Assembly (NCBI RefSeq): GCF_003850565.1
Contig: NZ_CP027706.1
Coordinates: forward strand, 3,410,001 to 3,474,000
Origin: Pseudomonas sessilinigenes
Lineage (GTDB): Bacteria; Pseudomonadota; Gammaproteobacteria; Pseudomonadales; Pseudomonadaceae
Length of the DNA: 64,000 bases
Direction: 5' to 3'
Part shown: one piece after another, positions 6,960 through 15,454 of the stretch
Position numbering within the stretch: position 1 is the stretch's first letter
How the letters are laid out: the number at the start of each line of letters is the position of its first letter
Notes under the pieces: generated by a model
What the model was told of the DNA's origin: nothing
Seen by the model: only the letters and a program-made list of their open reading frames with translations
The model's database searches: none
Made by a program: the position numbers and the translations under genes

Positions 6960-8633
6960 CTACGCGGACTGCTTGATCTCGATGTCGATCAATCGGCGTG
7001 CAAGTCGGATGATTCTGAAAAGCTTCACTAGAGCGCCGTCGTTAATGCGACCTTGATCGTGAGGCTCAATATCTTTTGTTGATGGCTGACCGATGAGCAG
7101 TTGGCCCAGACCAGCTGCAAACTCAAAGTCTTCCAACGAGCTCAAGTCCGCATCAGGACTCTCCCTGATCATTTGCAATGCGATTGAAACTGCCCCGCTT
7201 AACGACTGGAGGAGGGTCATGGTGTGCACAGCCGTGGCAGTGACTTCAGACTCCTCAGTTGGCTGTCTATAGGAATATCCAATGCCGGCTGGAATTTCGG
7301 TAATTTGCCCTGGGGCATTCACCGACTCTTGAATCTCCAACGCCAGCTGTGCGATGTGTTTTCTGAGCTGTTCCGACGAATCAATCTCGCGTTCGATGTA
7401 CCAGAGGTCACTGATCGGGTTGAGCCCGCCTGCTTGCACGGGAATCGATTGAAGGCAGTTGGAGTTGAAGTCGGGTAACTGCTCACCTTCGATTGCGGCC
7501 AGCTTCTTTTTCATCTCGATAACTCGAGCAGTCTGTGTAACGGGCGAGGCTATATGTCCATCTATACGAGCCTGCATCTCGGGTGAAGGAGATCCAGGCT
7601 CGTTTGGACCAGAATTCGACTGGCTGGTATTTTGGCGAGAGGGTTGATTGTTTCCTGGGGCAGTGGATCCTTGAGGGGAGGGTGCCGGTTTCTCGCTCGG
7701 CGCCGACTGCAGAAGACCTGCGGCTGGCAAGGGGTCATTTGTTGGCAATTGGACAACTGGGGTGGATCGACGTAGCTGATCTTGCTGCTGAGTGATTTCT
7801 AGGAGGATGTCTTCGTATCCCAGCGGCAGGGACTTCTTCATCGTTCCGATCAATTCGTCTTGGAAGCGTTGATACAGGAACTCCTCTGCCTCTCCTTCGA
7901 ACTGAGCAAGTACATCCTGGAAGAGCATCTCGAAGTCAACACCCTCGCCTGTGTAGTGTTTTTCCCAACATGTGAAACTAGTTTTGCGAAGACTCAAAAT
8001 TTTGGTAATCCGGTCAACACCTAAACCGGAGTACAAGAGTCCTGGTATGGAGGGGAGGAGGTGTTGAAGAGTGTCAAGCATCCTACTGACATGTGAGGCG
8101 GAAATTGGATAGCCATCTTTTGCCAGCCGGCGTGACAACTCTCGAACCCCGATAGGCTCCCCTGATTCTGATTCGTACAGAGCTTTAGCTCGGCCAACCC
8201 CAACTGCACGTTCGATGAACTTGAGCTCGCCCTTCAGGTCCTCGGCCAAATGGCCCGTGAGCATGACGATCTCACCTCGAGCCTGGTCCCATGGCCTAAA
8301 CAGCAGATTGATCCGGTAATACTGCTCATCACCGGTTTCCTGGTAGAGCTCTTTCAGAATTGAGATGCGAGTATTACCGCCGTTGCGGATCCGATACTTC
8401 TCCTCACCTGGTCGACGAGTTACGGGTGGAGGTGTGTCCAGCCCCCGATTGCGGATCGACTCCTTGATCTCGTCATACTTCGGGTTACGGGTCGTCCTTG
8501 GGTTGTCCTCCCAAGGCAGTACCTCATCGATGGTAGCCACGATTGGAGTATCGGCTAAGGGATCGCTGAGGACCGTTGTAGCAGCAGAAGGGGAGAAACC
8601 CGGGGCTAATAGCCGTGCTTTAAGATCTGTCAC
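6960..8633 (-). CDS. parB: PFGI-1 class ParB family partition protein
   Basis: This 557-residue protein begins with GTG directly after the stop of the upstream ribbon-helix-helix gene. The N-terminal ParB/Srx-like region has VLPWEDNPRTTRNPKYDEI and IRNGGNTRISILKEL. A helix-turn-helix follows (VRELSRRLAKDGYPISASHV, about residues 160-185). A proline/serine-rich linker (about 300-355) separates a long C-terminal domain specific to the ICE class. ParB marks the centromere and works with the ParA ATPase at 16199-17071. The 19-bp palindrome array at 4700-4950 is a candidate target. It is much longer than chromosomal ParB (about 290 residues). Confidence 0.85.
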   Translation of the reverse strand: MTDLKARLLAPGFSPSAATTVLSDPLADTPIVATIDEVLPWEDNPRTTRNPKYDEIKESIRNRGLDTPPPVTRRPGEEKYRIRNGGNTRISILKELYQETGDEQYYRINLLFRPWDQARGEIVMLTGHLAEDLKGELKFIERAVGVGRAKALYESESGEPIGVRELSRRLAKDGYPISASHVSRMLDTLQHLLPSIPGLLYSGLGVDRITKILSLRKTSFTCWEKHYTGEGVDFEMLFQDVLAQFEGEAEEFLYQRFQDELIGTMKKSLPLGYEDILLEITQQQDQLRRSTPVVQLPTNDPLPAAGLLQSAPSEKPAPSPQGSTAPGNNQPSRQNTSQSNSGPNEPGSPSPEMQARIDGHIASPVTQTARVIEMKKKLAAIEGEQLPDFNSNCLQSIPVQAGGLNPISDLWYIEREIDSSEQLRKHIAQLALEIQESVNAPGQITEIPAGIGYSYRQPTEESEVTATAVHTMTLLQSLSGAVSIALQMIRESPDADLSSLEDFEFAAGLGQLLIGQPSTKDIEPHDQGRINDGALVKLFRIIRLARRLIDIEIKQSA

Positions 8634-8634
8634 G

Positions 8635-8961
8635 TTACACCCCCGCGCTCGAGTTCATAGCAGGGAATGCCGCACCCGGAGTACCGCACTTGAACAGCTC
8701 CAGAATCTCCTGGACGTCTTCAGTGGAAGGGCAGGTGGCTTGTAGCAACCGATCAATGATCCTGTATGCGCGCTCAAGATCTGCCTGGAGCGGGTTGGCT
8801 GTATCAACCTGGCCGACCAGGAGTGAATGTTCCAACCGGTTAATAATCTCGCTGTTCATGGAGCGGGTGTTGTCCCGTGCGACCTGGGCAATACGATCAC
8901 GCATGCCATCAGGAAGTCGGACGACGAATTTGTCTGCTGTGCGGGAAGTAGTCTGGTCCAT
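8635..8961 (-). CDS. Arc-type ribbon-helix-helix DNA-binding protein
   Basis: This is a 108-residue protein. Residues 10-45 carry the Arc/MetJ pattern: a strand ([15 protein letters not shown]) and two helices ([20 protein letters not shown]). It ends with a short helical tail. Such proteins bind operator DNA as dimers of dimers, often repressing their own operon. AGGAGA lies 6 bases before the ATG. It sits between dam and parB in the transcription direction and touches parB. A role as repressor of the parB-rep genes is inferred from position. Confidence 0.85.
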   Translation of the reverse strand: MDQTTSRTADKFVVRLPDGMRDRIAQVARDNTRSMNSEIINRLEHSLLVGQVDTANPLQADLERAYRIIDRLLQATCPSTEDVQEILELFKCGTPGAAFPAMNSSAGV

Positions 8962-8986
8962 AAATTTTCTCCTGCTGATCCTGTGC

Positions 8987-9877
8987 TTAACGTTGGGCTG
9001 CTAAAGCTTTGTGTGAAAAAGCCTGAGATGAATCAGGTCGATGAAAGAAGTCGTGCTGTGACAGCCCTTCGAATGCAGCGTTGTTAAGCCATAGGCATTC
9101 AACCCGGTCTCTTGCGCCGTCAGCATGGGTATGGCGGCTAACGCGGTACCAGGTGCCGTAGAGCTCGTCATAGAGATGGCTGGGGTAACCGGATAGAACG
9201 ACCATGCCCTGCAGCTCTTTTAGGTGGAGTGCAAGCTCTGAGTGCTGTTGGTCGCTTAGCTCATGTCGATAGGATTTGCCCGTATCGTTATGGCGAACTT
9301 TATTGCTGCGCGTGGAGTGCACATAGGGTGGATCCACGTAGTACAAAGTGTTCGGGCGATCGTGATTCCCCAGGAGCGAAATCGCATCTCGGTGTTCGAG
9401 CACTACTCCCTGCAGGCGATCGATAATGGCTGTTAGGGTGGCTGGATAGTGACGCCAGTCGTGCGCCGGCGAAGTACCCGAACGGCTCGAGGTCGACCTG
9501 AAGCCTGTGCGTTCACCGCTAGCTGCTGAACTGGCGAAACCCTGGAAGGAACGCAGCACCATGCGCCTAGCACGTTCTAAGGCATCAGTTGAATCGTCGT
9601 AGCTGGCTACGAACTCTTCCCGTGCGAATGGCGTCAGCTCGAGGAGAGTACGCAACTCATGGCCACGGTCTCGTACCACACGAAATAGGTTGACCAACTC
9701 GCCGTCGAGGTCGTTATAGATCTCTGCAGGGCTGCGGGCCTTTCGTAGCAGAACGGACGCGGCGCCGCCGTATGGTTCAACGTAGGTGTGATGGGGCGGT
9801 AGGTGTTGGATAATCCACGTGGCCAGTTTCCACTTACCGCCGTGGTAACGGAGTATTGGTCTTTGAACAGTTTTCAC
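8987..9877 (-). CDS. dam: D12-class DNA adenine-N6 methyltransferase
   Basis: This is a 296-residue protein. Motif X/I appears as [13 protein letters not shown] and [13 protein letters not shown] (residues 33-45). Catalytic motif IV is DPPY at 182-185, followed by [14 protein letters not shown] and [13 protein letters not shown], as in Dam/D12 enzymes. It transfers methyl groups from AdoMet to adenine; specificity for GATC is likely but not proven. No restriction endonuclease is adjacent, so it is an orphan methylase. It starts with GTG overlapping the stop of the yejK-like gene, with AGGGGGA upstream. Such methylases may protect ICE DNA or time its replication. Confidence 0.85.
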   Translation of the reverse strand: MKTVQRPILRYHGGKWKLATWIIQHLPPHHTYVEPYGGAASVLLRKARSPAEIYNDLDGELVNLFRVVRDRGHELRTLLELTPFAREEFVASYDDSTDALERARRMVLRSFQGFASSAASGERTGFRSTSSRSGTSPAHDWRHYPATLTAIIDRLQGVVLEHRDAISLLGNHDRPNTLYYVDPPYVHSTRSNKVRHNDTGKSYRHELSDQQHSELALHLKELQGMVVLSGYPSHLYDELYGTWYRVSRHTHADGARDRVECLWLNNAAFEGLSQHDFFHRPDSSQAFSHKALAAQR

Positions 9878-10899
9878 ATGGATTCCCCCTGTTCCGACCT
9901 TGCCCTACGTAGTTGATCGAGTAACAAGGTTGGGAGTGAGCGGATCACCAGGGTGTTGTGTTCCTCGTCGTATTCAACCTTGGATCCCAGCAGGTGAGCT
10001 TCGAAAGTGATGGACAGGCCCTCGGCGCGGCCGGTGAAGCGGCGGAACTGGTTGAGGGTGCGCTTGTCTGCCGGGAATTCTGGCGACAGGCCGTAGTCCT
10101 TGTTGCGGATATGGTCGTAGAACGCCTTCGGCCGGTCTTCGTCAATCAACTCCGACAGTTCTTCTAGGCCTACCGGTTCGCCGAGCTTGGCCTGGCTGCT
10201 GGCGTAGTCCACCAGGGTCTTGGTCTTCTCTCGCGCCGAGTCCTCGGGCAGGTCTTCGGTTTCAACGAAGTCGCTGAAGGCCTTGAGCAGGGTGCGTGTC
10301 TCGCCTGGACCATCAACGCCTTCCTGGCAACCGATGAAGTCGCGGAAGTATTCCGTGGACTTTCTGCCGTTCTTGCCCTTGATGAACGATATGTACTGCT
10401 TGGACTGCTTGTTGTTCTGCCACTCGGAGACGTTGATCCGCGCCGCCAGGTGCAGTTGGCCCAGATCCAGGTGACGGGAGGGCGTCACGTCCAGCTGGTC
10501 GGTCACCGCCACGCCTTCGCTGTGGTGCAGTAGGGCGATGGCCAGGTAGTCGGTCATGCCCTGTTGGTAGTGGGCGAACAGCACGTGACCGCCCACCGAC
10601 AGGTTGGACTCCTCCATCAGTTTCTGCAGGTGGTCCACAGCCTTGTGACTGAAAGCTGTGAAGTCCAGCTCTCCGTTGAAGAACTCCTTTAGCCAGCCGC
10701 TGAGGGGAAAGGCGCCGGACTCTGGATGGAAAAGGCCCCAGGCCTTGCCCTGCTTGGCGTTATAGCTTTCGTTGAGGTCGACGAGCATGTTCTCGAGGAC
10801 GGCGGACTCTGCCAGTTCTGAGTCACGGCTGTGTAGAACCGCTGGGGTGCCGTCAGGTTGCTTGTCGATGTGATGGATAATGAGGTGACGAATTGGCAT
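9874..10899 (-). CDS. yejK: YejK/NdpA-type nucleoid-associated protein
   Basis: This 341-residue protein is close to the usual length (about 335). It opens [20 protein letters not shown], the typical YejK N-terminus, and retains LRDSELA-like [35 protein letters not shown] and [20 protein letters not shown]. Family members bind the nucleoid and interact with topoisomerases. On ICEs and plasmids such genes are viewed as chromatin-type factors that lower the cost of the incoming DNA. The start shares a base with the upstream stop (TGATG) and its own stop overlaps dam. The 3' portion is coded in higher GC than its ICE neighbours. Confidence 0.88.
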   Translation of the reverse strand: MPIRHLIIHHIDKQPDGTPAVLHSRDSELAESAVLENMLVDLNESYNAKQGKAWGLFHPESGAFPLSGWLKEFFNGELDFTAFSHKAVDHLQKLMEESNLSVGGHVLFAHYQQGMTDYLAIALLHHSEGVAVTDQLDVTPSRHLDLGQLHLAARINVSEWQNNKQSKQYISFIKGKNGRKSTEYFRDFIGCQEGVDGPGETRTLLKAFSDFVETEDLPEDSAREKTKTLVDYASSQAKLGEPVGLEELSELIDEDRPKAFYDHIRNKDYGLSPEFPADKRTLNQFRRFTGRAEGLSITFEAHLLGSKVEYDEEHNTLVIRSLPTLLLDQLRRARSEQGESM

Positions 10900-11129
10900 C
10901 AGCTGATTTCCTTCGAAAGTGGAGTGGTGCGGTCCGCACGGCGCAGGCGTGCTCGAGCATTTCGCTCTGATCTGTGATCGCCCGGTGTCGCGGACGTGTA
11001 GATGTCAGAGCAACCTGTCTTTTTGAATCTGAGGTGCCCCCCTGCCGAGCGGGAGACGGCCCAGCCATTGCTGATCGCAAACTCGACGAGATGGCGTAAG
11101 CGTTCGTGTACCTTCGGGGGCCTACTCAT
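10899..11129 (-). CDS. HicA-like small protein without a HicB partner
   Basis: This is a 76-residue basic protein. [19 protein letters not shown] followed by [20 protein letters not shown] gives the HicA-like dsRBD-fold pattern: a strand with the conserved G-x-H, then a strand ending in T/S-x-P, then a basic helix. HicA toxins are mRNA interferases paired with HicB. Neither flanking gene looks like HicB, so this may be an ICE protein that uses the fold differently. The chosen ATG at 11129 has AGGACAG upstream and lies inside the end of the preceding gene. It overlaps yejK by one base. Confidence 0.55.
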   Translation of the reverse strand: MSRPPKVHERLRHLVEFAISNGWAVSRSAGGHLRFKKTGCSDIYTSATPGDHRSERNARARLRRADRTTPLSKEIS

Positions 11130-11640
11130 GAAGTTCTGTCCTGAGTTGGTTCCCTGCTTGTATGGCAATAATTTCTGGATCGTGGCCTGGGTACTTCGAG
11201 CCGAGATCCATGAGGAAGAACCTCGCGGCCTCTCTATCGCCAGGTATGCGAAACGCAACTGTGCAGTATTGAGTGATGGCGTCATCATCCAGTCGCGGAA
11301 GAACCGTGACCTTCATCGAGCACTCGAACAGGTGCCGCGGTACCCACACCGACCAGAAGTAATTCGACAGAAGCGGGCCAGGGCACAGAAGGGCAACCTC
11401 CAGTGTTCCGGATGAAGTTGGGGTCAGACGCACATAGCCAAGGTTCTCCATCTCTGCGAAGTTGTCGCACATGGCTCCAGGAACGATCGTGCTGTGGTCA
11501 CGTACCAGCCTGGTTATCGCTTGTGAAAGAAGATCCAGCTCCACTGCATTCACACCTGCTCTATGAGCGTGTACTAGTGCCGACTGATTGAACTCAGCGT
11601 CGGCATGGATCTTAGGAAAATAGGTGGTGCTACTTCTCAT
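11122..11640 (-). CDS. Hypothetical ICE protein (172 aa)
   Basis: No family recognised. It has 172 residues, a mixed alpha/beta composition and no signal or membrane segment. The middle contains LTPTSSGTLEVALLCPGPLLSNYFWSV split over two strands; the C-terminal half has PGDREAARFFLMDLGSKYPGHD. The ATG is preceded by AGGAGG at good spacing and lies in the last codons of the zinc-ribbon gene (11-base overlap). Its stop overlaps the HicA-like start. The tight coupling implies co-expression with dnaB and yejK. Nothing in the sequence shows what it does. Confidence 0.7.
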   Translation of the reverse strand: MRSSTTYFPKIHADAEFNQSALVHAHRAGVNAVELDLLSQAITRLVRDHSTIVPGAMCDNFAEMENLGYVRLTPTSSGTLEVALLCPGPLLSNYFWSVWVPRHLFECSMKVTVLPRLDDDAITQYCTVAFRIPGDREAARFFLMDLGSKYPGHDPEIIAIQAGNQLRTELHE

Positions 11641-11818
11641 CTAACACCTCCTGCAGTGGCTCGACGTCGTAGCTATTGCACAGTGGGCAGATCCACACCT
11701 CGGTCTCATCACAAAATTTGTGTGGCTCTGGAAGCCAGTGCTGAACTTGCTTGAGGGAGTGATGTGTGTTGCATGATCGGCACCAGTGAGTGGGTGCGCT
11801 TATGCTTTGCGAGGTCAT
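11630..11818 (-). CDS. Small zinc-ribbon protein
   Basis: This is a 62-residue protein with two CxxC knuckles: CRSCNTHH near residue 13 and CPLCNSYD near residue 45. A linker with a further Cys (KFCDETEVWIC) lies between them. This is a rubredoxin-like zinc ribbon suited to nucleic-acid or protein contacts. AAGGAGG sits 5 bases before the ATG. The ATG overlaps the dnaB stop (ATGA), so it is translated right after the helicase. Small zinc-ribbon genes of this kind are common in phages and ICEs, without assigned roles. Confidence 0.75.
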   Translation of the reverse strand: MTSQSISAPTHWCRSCNTHHSLKQVQHWLPEPHKFCDETEVWICPLCNSYDVEPLQEVLDEK

Positions 11819-13164
11819 GCGCAGCCTCCTTGCCAACTGGCAGGGGCCAGATTTTCGAAGCGAGTCTGCTGTGGGATGAAAGCCGCCCGTGCAAAACCGA
11901 CCGGGCCCTGACGTTGTTTGCCGATGATGATTTCGGCGATGCCTTTATGCTCGGACTCCGGGTGGTAATACTCATCTCGGTAAACGAACATGATCACGTC
12001 AGCGTCTTGTTCAATAGCACCGCTTTCGCGCAAATCAGCGTTGACTGGGCGTTTATTTGGACGTCCCTCAACACTCCGGTTGAGTTGAGAGAGGGCAATA
12101 ACTGGGCAGTCCATTTCTTTGCCAAGCGCTTTCAGTGAACGAGAAATCACACTGATTTCGTTGTTCCTGTTTTCCTCACCTACCGCGCTCATTAGCTGCA
12201 GGTAGTCGATGAGGATCAGCTTTGGCTTGCCGAAGCGCCGGCTTGCCCTCCTGGCCTTTGCCCGCAGCGCAGGTGGGGTCAGTGAGCTGCCGTCATCAAT
12301 TACCAGCCTATCCCCGAAGCCATTAAGCTGCTGGACTGCATTTGTTAGCTTCGGCCAATCCTCATCCTCAAGCTTCCCCTTTAAGAGCTTGGTCAGATCT
12401 ACGTGGCCGATACTGGAGATCAAACGAAATAGCAGGGCCTGGGCCGGCATTTCGATGCTGTAGACCTGGACCGATTCATTGTCTGAGCATTGACGTAAAG
12501 CCGCGTGGACGAACTTCAAGGCTAGAGCCGTTTTTCCCATCGACGGCCTGCCGGCAAGAATGATGAGGTCGGTCGGTTGAAAACCTGAGGTCATCTCGTC
12601 AAGATCGTCGATTCCGGACGACACTCCGGTCACAGTCACATTCCCGTTGAAATGCTCGTCAATCTTGTTGATCACCTCTCCGAGGGCTTGGTTGACGTCG
12701 ACGAAGTCGGAGCGTGTTCTGTTCTGAGCGAGTGCAAAGAGTTGCTGCTCGATCGATTCCTGGACGTCAGTAGCTACTGCCGTGCTTTCAGCGGCGTCGC
12801 GAGAGCATTGGTAGCCGAGGGACATGAGGCTGCGCAGGTGAGACCTGTTCCGAACGATTTCTGCGTAGCGTTCGATGTTGGCCACAGATGGAGTATTTCT
12901 TGCGAGATCTCCAAGGTAGGCCAGGCCACCAACTTCCTCTGGTTGAGACATCGACTCGGATACCGTCACGATATCGAATGGATGATCCTTATCGGCTAGT
13001 GAGGCGATGGCCTGGAAAATCAACCGATGCTCACGTTTGAAGAAGTCTTCAGGCACAAGCAGGTCGGCAATGAGATCCCATGTATTGTTGTCGAGCATCA
13101 GACCGCCCAGGACACCCTGTTCGGCTTCAGTCGAATGAGGCGGCGTAAAGTCGAGAGGGTTCAC
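11815..13164 (-). CDS. dnaB: ICE-encoded replicative DNA helicase DnaB
   Basis: This 449-residue protein is full length for DnaB. The N-terminal domain starts at PPHSTEAEQGVLGGLM and includes DFFKREHRLIFQAI. The RecA-like C-terminal domain has Walker A GRPSMGKT at 205-212, YSIEMPAQAL (DnaB 'LEM' region), Walker B-type LILIDYLQLM, ALSQLNRSVEGR and the DLRESGAIEQDAD arginine-finger region. It unwinds DNA at forks as a hexamer. The gene starts with GTG preceded by GGAGGTCACTCC and overlaps the previous stop. No separate helicase loader is recognised in the window, so the initiator protein may recruit it directly (inference). Confidence 0.93.
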   Translation of the reverse strand: MNPLDFTPPHSTEAEQGVLGGLMLDNNTWDLIADLLVPEDFFKREHRLIFQAIASLADKDHPFDIVTVSESMSQPEEVGGLAYLGDLARNTPSVANIERYAEIVRNRSHLRSLMSLGYQCSRDAAESTAVATDVQESIEQQLFALAQNRTRSDFVDVNQALGEVINKIDEHFNGNVTVTGVSSGIDDLDEMTSGFQPTDLIILAGRPSMGKTALALKFVHAALRQCSDNESVQVYSIEMPAQALLFRLISSIGHVDLTKLLKGKLEDEDWPKLTNAVQQLNGFGDRLVIDDGSSLTPPALRAKARRASRRFGKPKLILIDYLQLMSAVGEENRNNEISVISRSLKALGKEMDCPVIALSQLNRSVEGRPNKRPVNADLRESGAIEQDADVIMFVYRDEYYHPESEHKGIAEIIIGKQRQGPVGFARAAFIPQQTRFENLAPASWQGGCA

Positions 13165-13826
13165 GGAGTGACCTCCCGGCGTGCCCAGAAGCAGTAGGGG
13201 CCGCCTTCTTCAGTGTCATGAATAGCCAGGCAGAACCAGCCCTCGCCGGCAGGCATAGAGGGCTCCCAGTAACTGCAGTCGGGACTATCAGAAGCGAAGT
13301 AGCGATCGGCAATTTCTTCAGGCGCGTCTGTTTCAAGACTGACTGAACAGATTTCTAGGCCTTGCTCCTGCAGCCAGAGTTTGGATTTGTCAGGATCTTC
13401 TTCAAAGTTTGGCAGGTCGGGATGGGCGAACATCCCCTCTTCATCCCGCTGAACAGGGTAGGGCTGGATCAACTGTATCCGATCGAGTCGCTCGATCTCT
13501 GCAAGGATTAGAGCCCCCGCTTTCACTAAGTCGCGGCGACGGTCATCGCTGGGTTTGAATGTCTTTTTGTCCCATGGCCAGGCACTGCTGCTGCATCCAG
13601 GCTTTCCTGCCAAGACTGCGTACACCGCAGCGGCTTCTGCCAGCTCGTTTCGCACATACACGTCATCACGATGGATGGAGTAGCCTTCCTCTGTCACCTG
13701 GCGGTGACGCTCTGTGATCACGCTGTGTGCTGCCTTGTTCATACGAAGACCTTCGGGCATGGTGCATCCCCTCAGTGCATGGGAGGTTGGGAGCAGAGCT
13801 GGATGGGCTGTTGTGGTGTGAGTCAT
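13161..13826 (-). CDS. Phage/ICE protein with an ERxRQ-EGY-type helical domain
   Basis: This is a 221-residue protein. The central part (about residues 35-115) reads ERHRQVTEEGYSIHRDD, NELAEAAAVYAV, WPWDKKTFKPSDDRRRDLVK, AGALILAEIERLDR. That is a domain often seen in phage proteins of unknown role, sometimes compared with all-alpha NTP pyrophosphohydrolases. The C-terminal 90 residues are acidic and aromatic-rich and not recognised. I chose the ATG at 13826, which overlaps the DUF2786 stop (ATGA); an upstream extension in frame has no support. Its stop overlaps the GTG of dnaB. Function is not assigned. Confidence 0.72.
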   Translation of the reverse strand: MTHTTTAHPALLPTSHALRGCTMPEGLRMNKAAHSVITERHRQVTEEGYSIHRDDVYVRNELAEAAAVYAVLAGKPGCSSSAWPWDKKTFKPSDDRRRDLVKAGALILAEIERLDRIQLIQPYPVQRDEEGMFAHPDLPNFEEDPDKSKLWLQEQGLEICSVSLETDAPEEIADRYFASDSPDCSYWEPSMPAGEGWFCLAIHDTEEGGPYCFWARREVTP

Positions 13827-14515
13827 CGTCCACCCCCAATCGACATCCGTTCTTTGTGGCTGAGGCCTCGGCCCAAATTTGCTTGCTTGCCCTGTTGCCA
13901 ACCTGCCTGCTGGGACCGAATGTCATGTCCCTTGGCCTCTGGCCGGTCCAGGTCCATGTATTCAAGAGTTGGATGATGGAGGCTGATGTAAGCCTTGATT
14001 TCATCGCGGGGTTCCGCGTCAGCCCCTGCGAACTGGGCGACTTTGTAGCTGATAGCGCTCAACCAACCATCGACGAAGAGTTCCCCTCGGCGGCGTTTGG
14101 TTTTGAGCTGGCAGCGCTTCTGCAGAGCGACATGTGCCTTGCGTTGCATCACCAGTTGGTGGTGCAAGGCAGAGTACGCATAGGCCGCTAACTCAGGGCC
14201 TATGCCGATGCCCATGAACTTGATCGACCAGCCCGCCAGGCCCGAATGGAACGCTAAGTGCTCACAATCGAAGGCACGGGCACAGGTCGCCGCAAGACGG
14301 TGCAGCCAGTCTTTAGGCGGGCGAGCGGTGCGAGTGGGGACACAAACCTCCTCAACTGCATGTGCAGCCACCTCAAGGGACTCGAGGTTGTACTGTTTCA
14401 TGAGGTGGCGGGCCTGCCGAAGTGCTGTTTCTGCTTCGTTCGGACTGGCGCCACAGTCATTGGCCAGGGCGAGTAGTTTGCTGACTTTGTTTAGAACTTT
14501 TTGCCTATCCATCAT
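13823..14515 (-). CDS. DUF2786 domain protein
   Basis: This is a 230-residue protein. The N-terminal 40 residues (LNKVSKLLALANDCGASPNEAETALRQARHLM read in two helices, ending MKQYNL) are the DUF2786 signature, found in many phage and plasmid proteins. A second conserved region follows (WLHRLAATCARAFDCEH, IGPELAAYAYSAL, RRGELFVDGWLSAI), as in DUF7168-like C-terminal domains. Function unknown. Start and stop overlap both neighbours by 4 bases. The C-terminal GGGR tail is encoded across the overlap with the next ORF. Confidence 0.8.
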   Translation of the reverse strand: MMDRQKVLNKVSKLLALANDCGASPNEAETALRQARHLMKQYNLESLEVAAHAVEEVCVPTRTARPPKDWLHRLAATCARAFDCEHLAFHSGLAGWSIKFMGIGIGPELAAYAYSALHHQLVMQRKAHVALQKRCQLKTKRRRGELFVDGWLSAISYKVAQFAGADAEPRDEIKAYISLHHPTLEYMDLDRPEAKGHDIRSQQAGWQQGKQANLGRGLSHKERMSIGGGR

Positions 14516-14793
14516 GCAACCTCCGTCGAAGAGAGTGGAGGTAACTTCTCGATCGCTAACCGTTCTCCCTCACGCGTGGCGCGATAAACGACTTCATCCT
14601 GAGGGCAGAATGCGGGAGCTTTACCAACGATCATCAGACCCGCACTGACAAGGACGTCGAGCTGCCGTGCGTCTTCGTCGCCTGGGCCGGTAAGAAAATG
14701 GTTGCGACTCACGGTGCGCTTATGAGGATCGCTCGGAGAAAGGCCAAGCGTGTGCCAGAGAAGCTGGAGTTGAGGGGCGCTAATGTGCGTCAT
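14512..14793 (-). CDS. Hypothetical ICE/phage-type protein (93 aa)
   Basis: This is a 93-residue protein starting MTHISAPQLQLLWHTLGLSP. The pattern 'HTLGL...RNHFLTGPGDEDARQLDVLVSAGLM' followed by VYRATREGERLAIE is seen in small phage proteins that are probably winged-helix-like. No function is known. It is coupled on both sides by ATGA overlaps within the parA-to-dam gene string. Confidence 0.65.
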   Translation of the reverse strand: MTHISAPQLQLLWHTLGLSPSDPHKRTVSRNHFLTGPGDEDARQLDVLVSAGLMIVGKAPAFCPQDEVVYRATREGERLAIEKLPPLSSTEVA

Positions 14794-15074
14794 GGCTTCA
14801 GCTCCTGGTGCAGAGGAGCTTGGCCAGCTCTAGCTGACAGTACGGCTGCTTTTGCATGCCAACGGGCCGCAGCCAAGACAGTCACGCACACCAGGGTAAG
14901 GACGCACAGCGCAGCAAGAAGGTATGCGCAGAAGATGGCGCCCTGCAGCGCTAAGCCTGCGTAAGGCTCCTTGTAGATCGAAGCGAGGCAATAGGCCAAC
15001 GCAAACGCTACTGAACAGTTCATGGCGTACAGGCATAGAAAGCCCGCACAGTGAAACAGACGTCTTGGGCTCAT
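14790..15074 (-). CDS. Small ICE membrane protein, two predicted TM segments
   Basis: This is a 94-residue protein with two hydrophobic stretches, about residues 8-30 (FHCAGFLCLYAMNCSVAF) and 42-68 (LQGAIFCAYLLAALCVLTLV). A basic, charged C-terminal tail follows. The topology would place both short ends on the same side of the inner membrane. No family recognised. Start and stop overlap both neighbours by 4 bases, which supports real translation. Possible roles such as exclusion or transfer cannot be told from the sequence. Confidence 0.65.
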   Translation of the reverse strand: MSPRRLFHCAGFLCLYAMNCSVAFALAYCLASIYKEPYAGLALQGAIFCAYLLAALCVLTLVCVTVLAAARWHAKAAVLSARAGQAPLHQELKP

Positions 15075-15454
15075 GAGCGATCCTCCATAACCTTGTGGAG
15101 AGGGTCGGCGCCGATGAATACCTCTTCAGGTACGTCATCCCATTCTTGGCGTATTGCCTCGAAGTCGCCGGAGTTCCAGCAGCGAAGAAAATCCAGAGGG
15201 GACTCACATGGATTGGCCAGGGCGTAGGCTATGGCAGCTACAGCAGCATTGGGCTGGTAGAGCTCCAGCTCGATTACTCCGTCGTCGCTGATCTTCAGGT
15301 TGTCGCTGTCTACCGGATATTTCTGCCCATCCAGGCACAGCATCAGTTGCTTGTTCGTGAGGGCTTCATTTCGGCGAATGATGGTGCCCAGCCGGGTACG
15401 TAGCATCTGAAGGGTGACAGGCCGGATACTTTTACTTGCAGAGGAGCGGCTCAT
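15071..15454 (-). CDS. Hypothetical ICE protein (127 aa)
   Basis: This 127-residue cytoplasmic protein has a basic N-terminus (VTLQMLRTRLGTIIRRNEAL), a short beta-rich segment (KISDDGVIELELYQPN) and an acidic C-terminal half (FEAIRQEWDDVPEEVFIG). The frame is supported by ATGA overlaps at both ends. No family recognised and no motif that points to a function. Confidence 0.65.
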   Translation of the reverse strand: MSRSSASKSIRPVTLQMLRTRLGTIIRRNEALTNKQLMLCLDGQKYPVDSDNLKISDDGVIELELYQPNAAVAAIAYALANPCESPLDFLRCWNSGDFEAIRQEWDDVPEEVFIGADPLHKVMEDRS

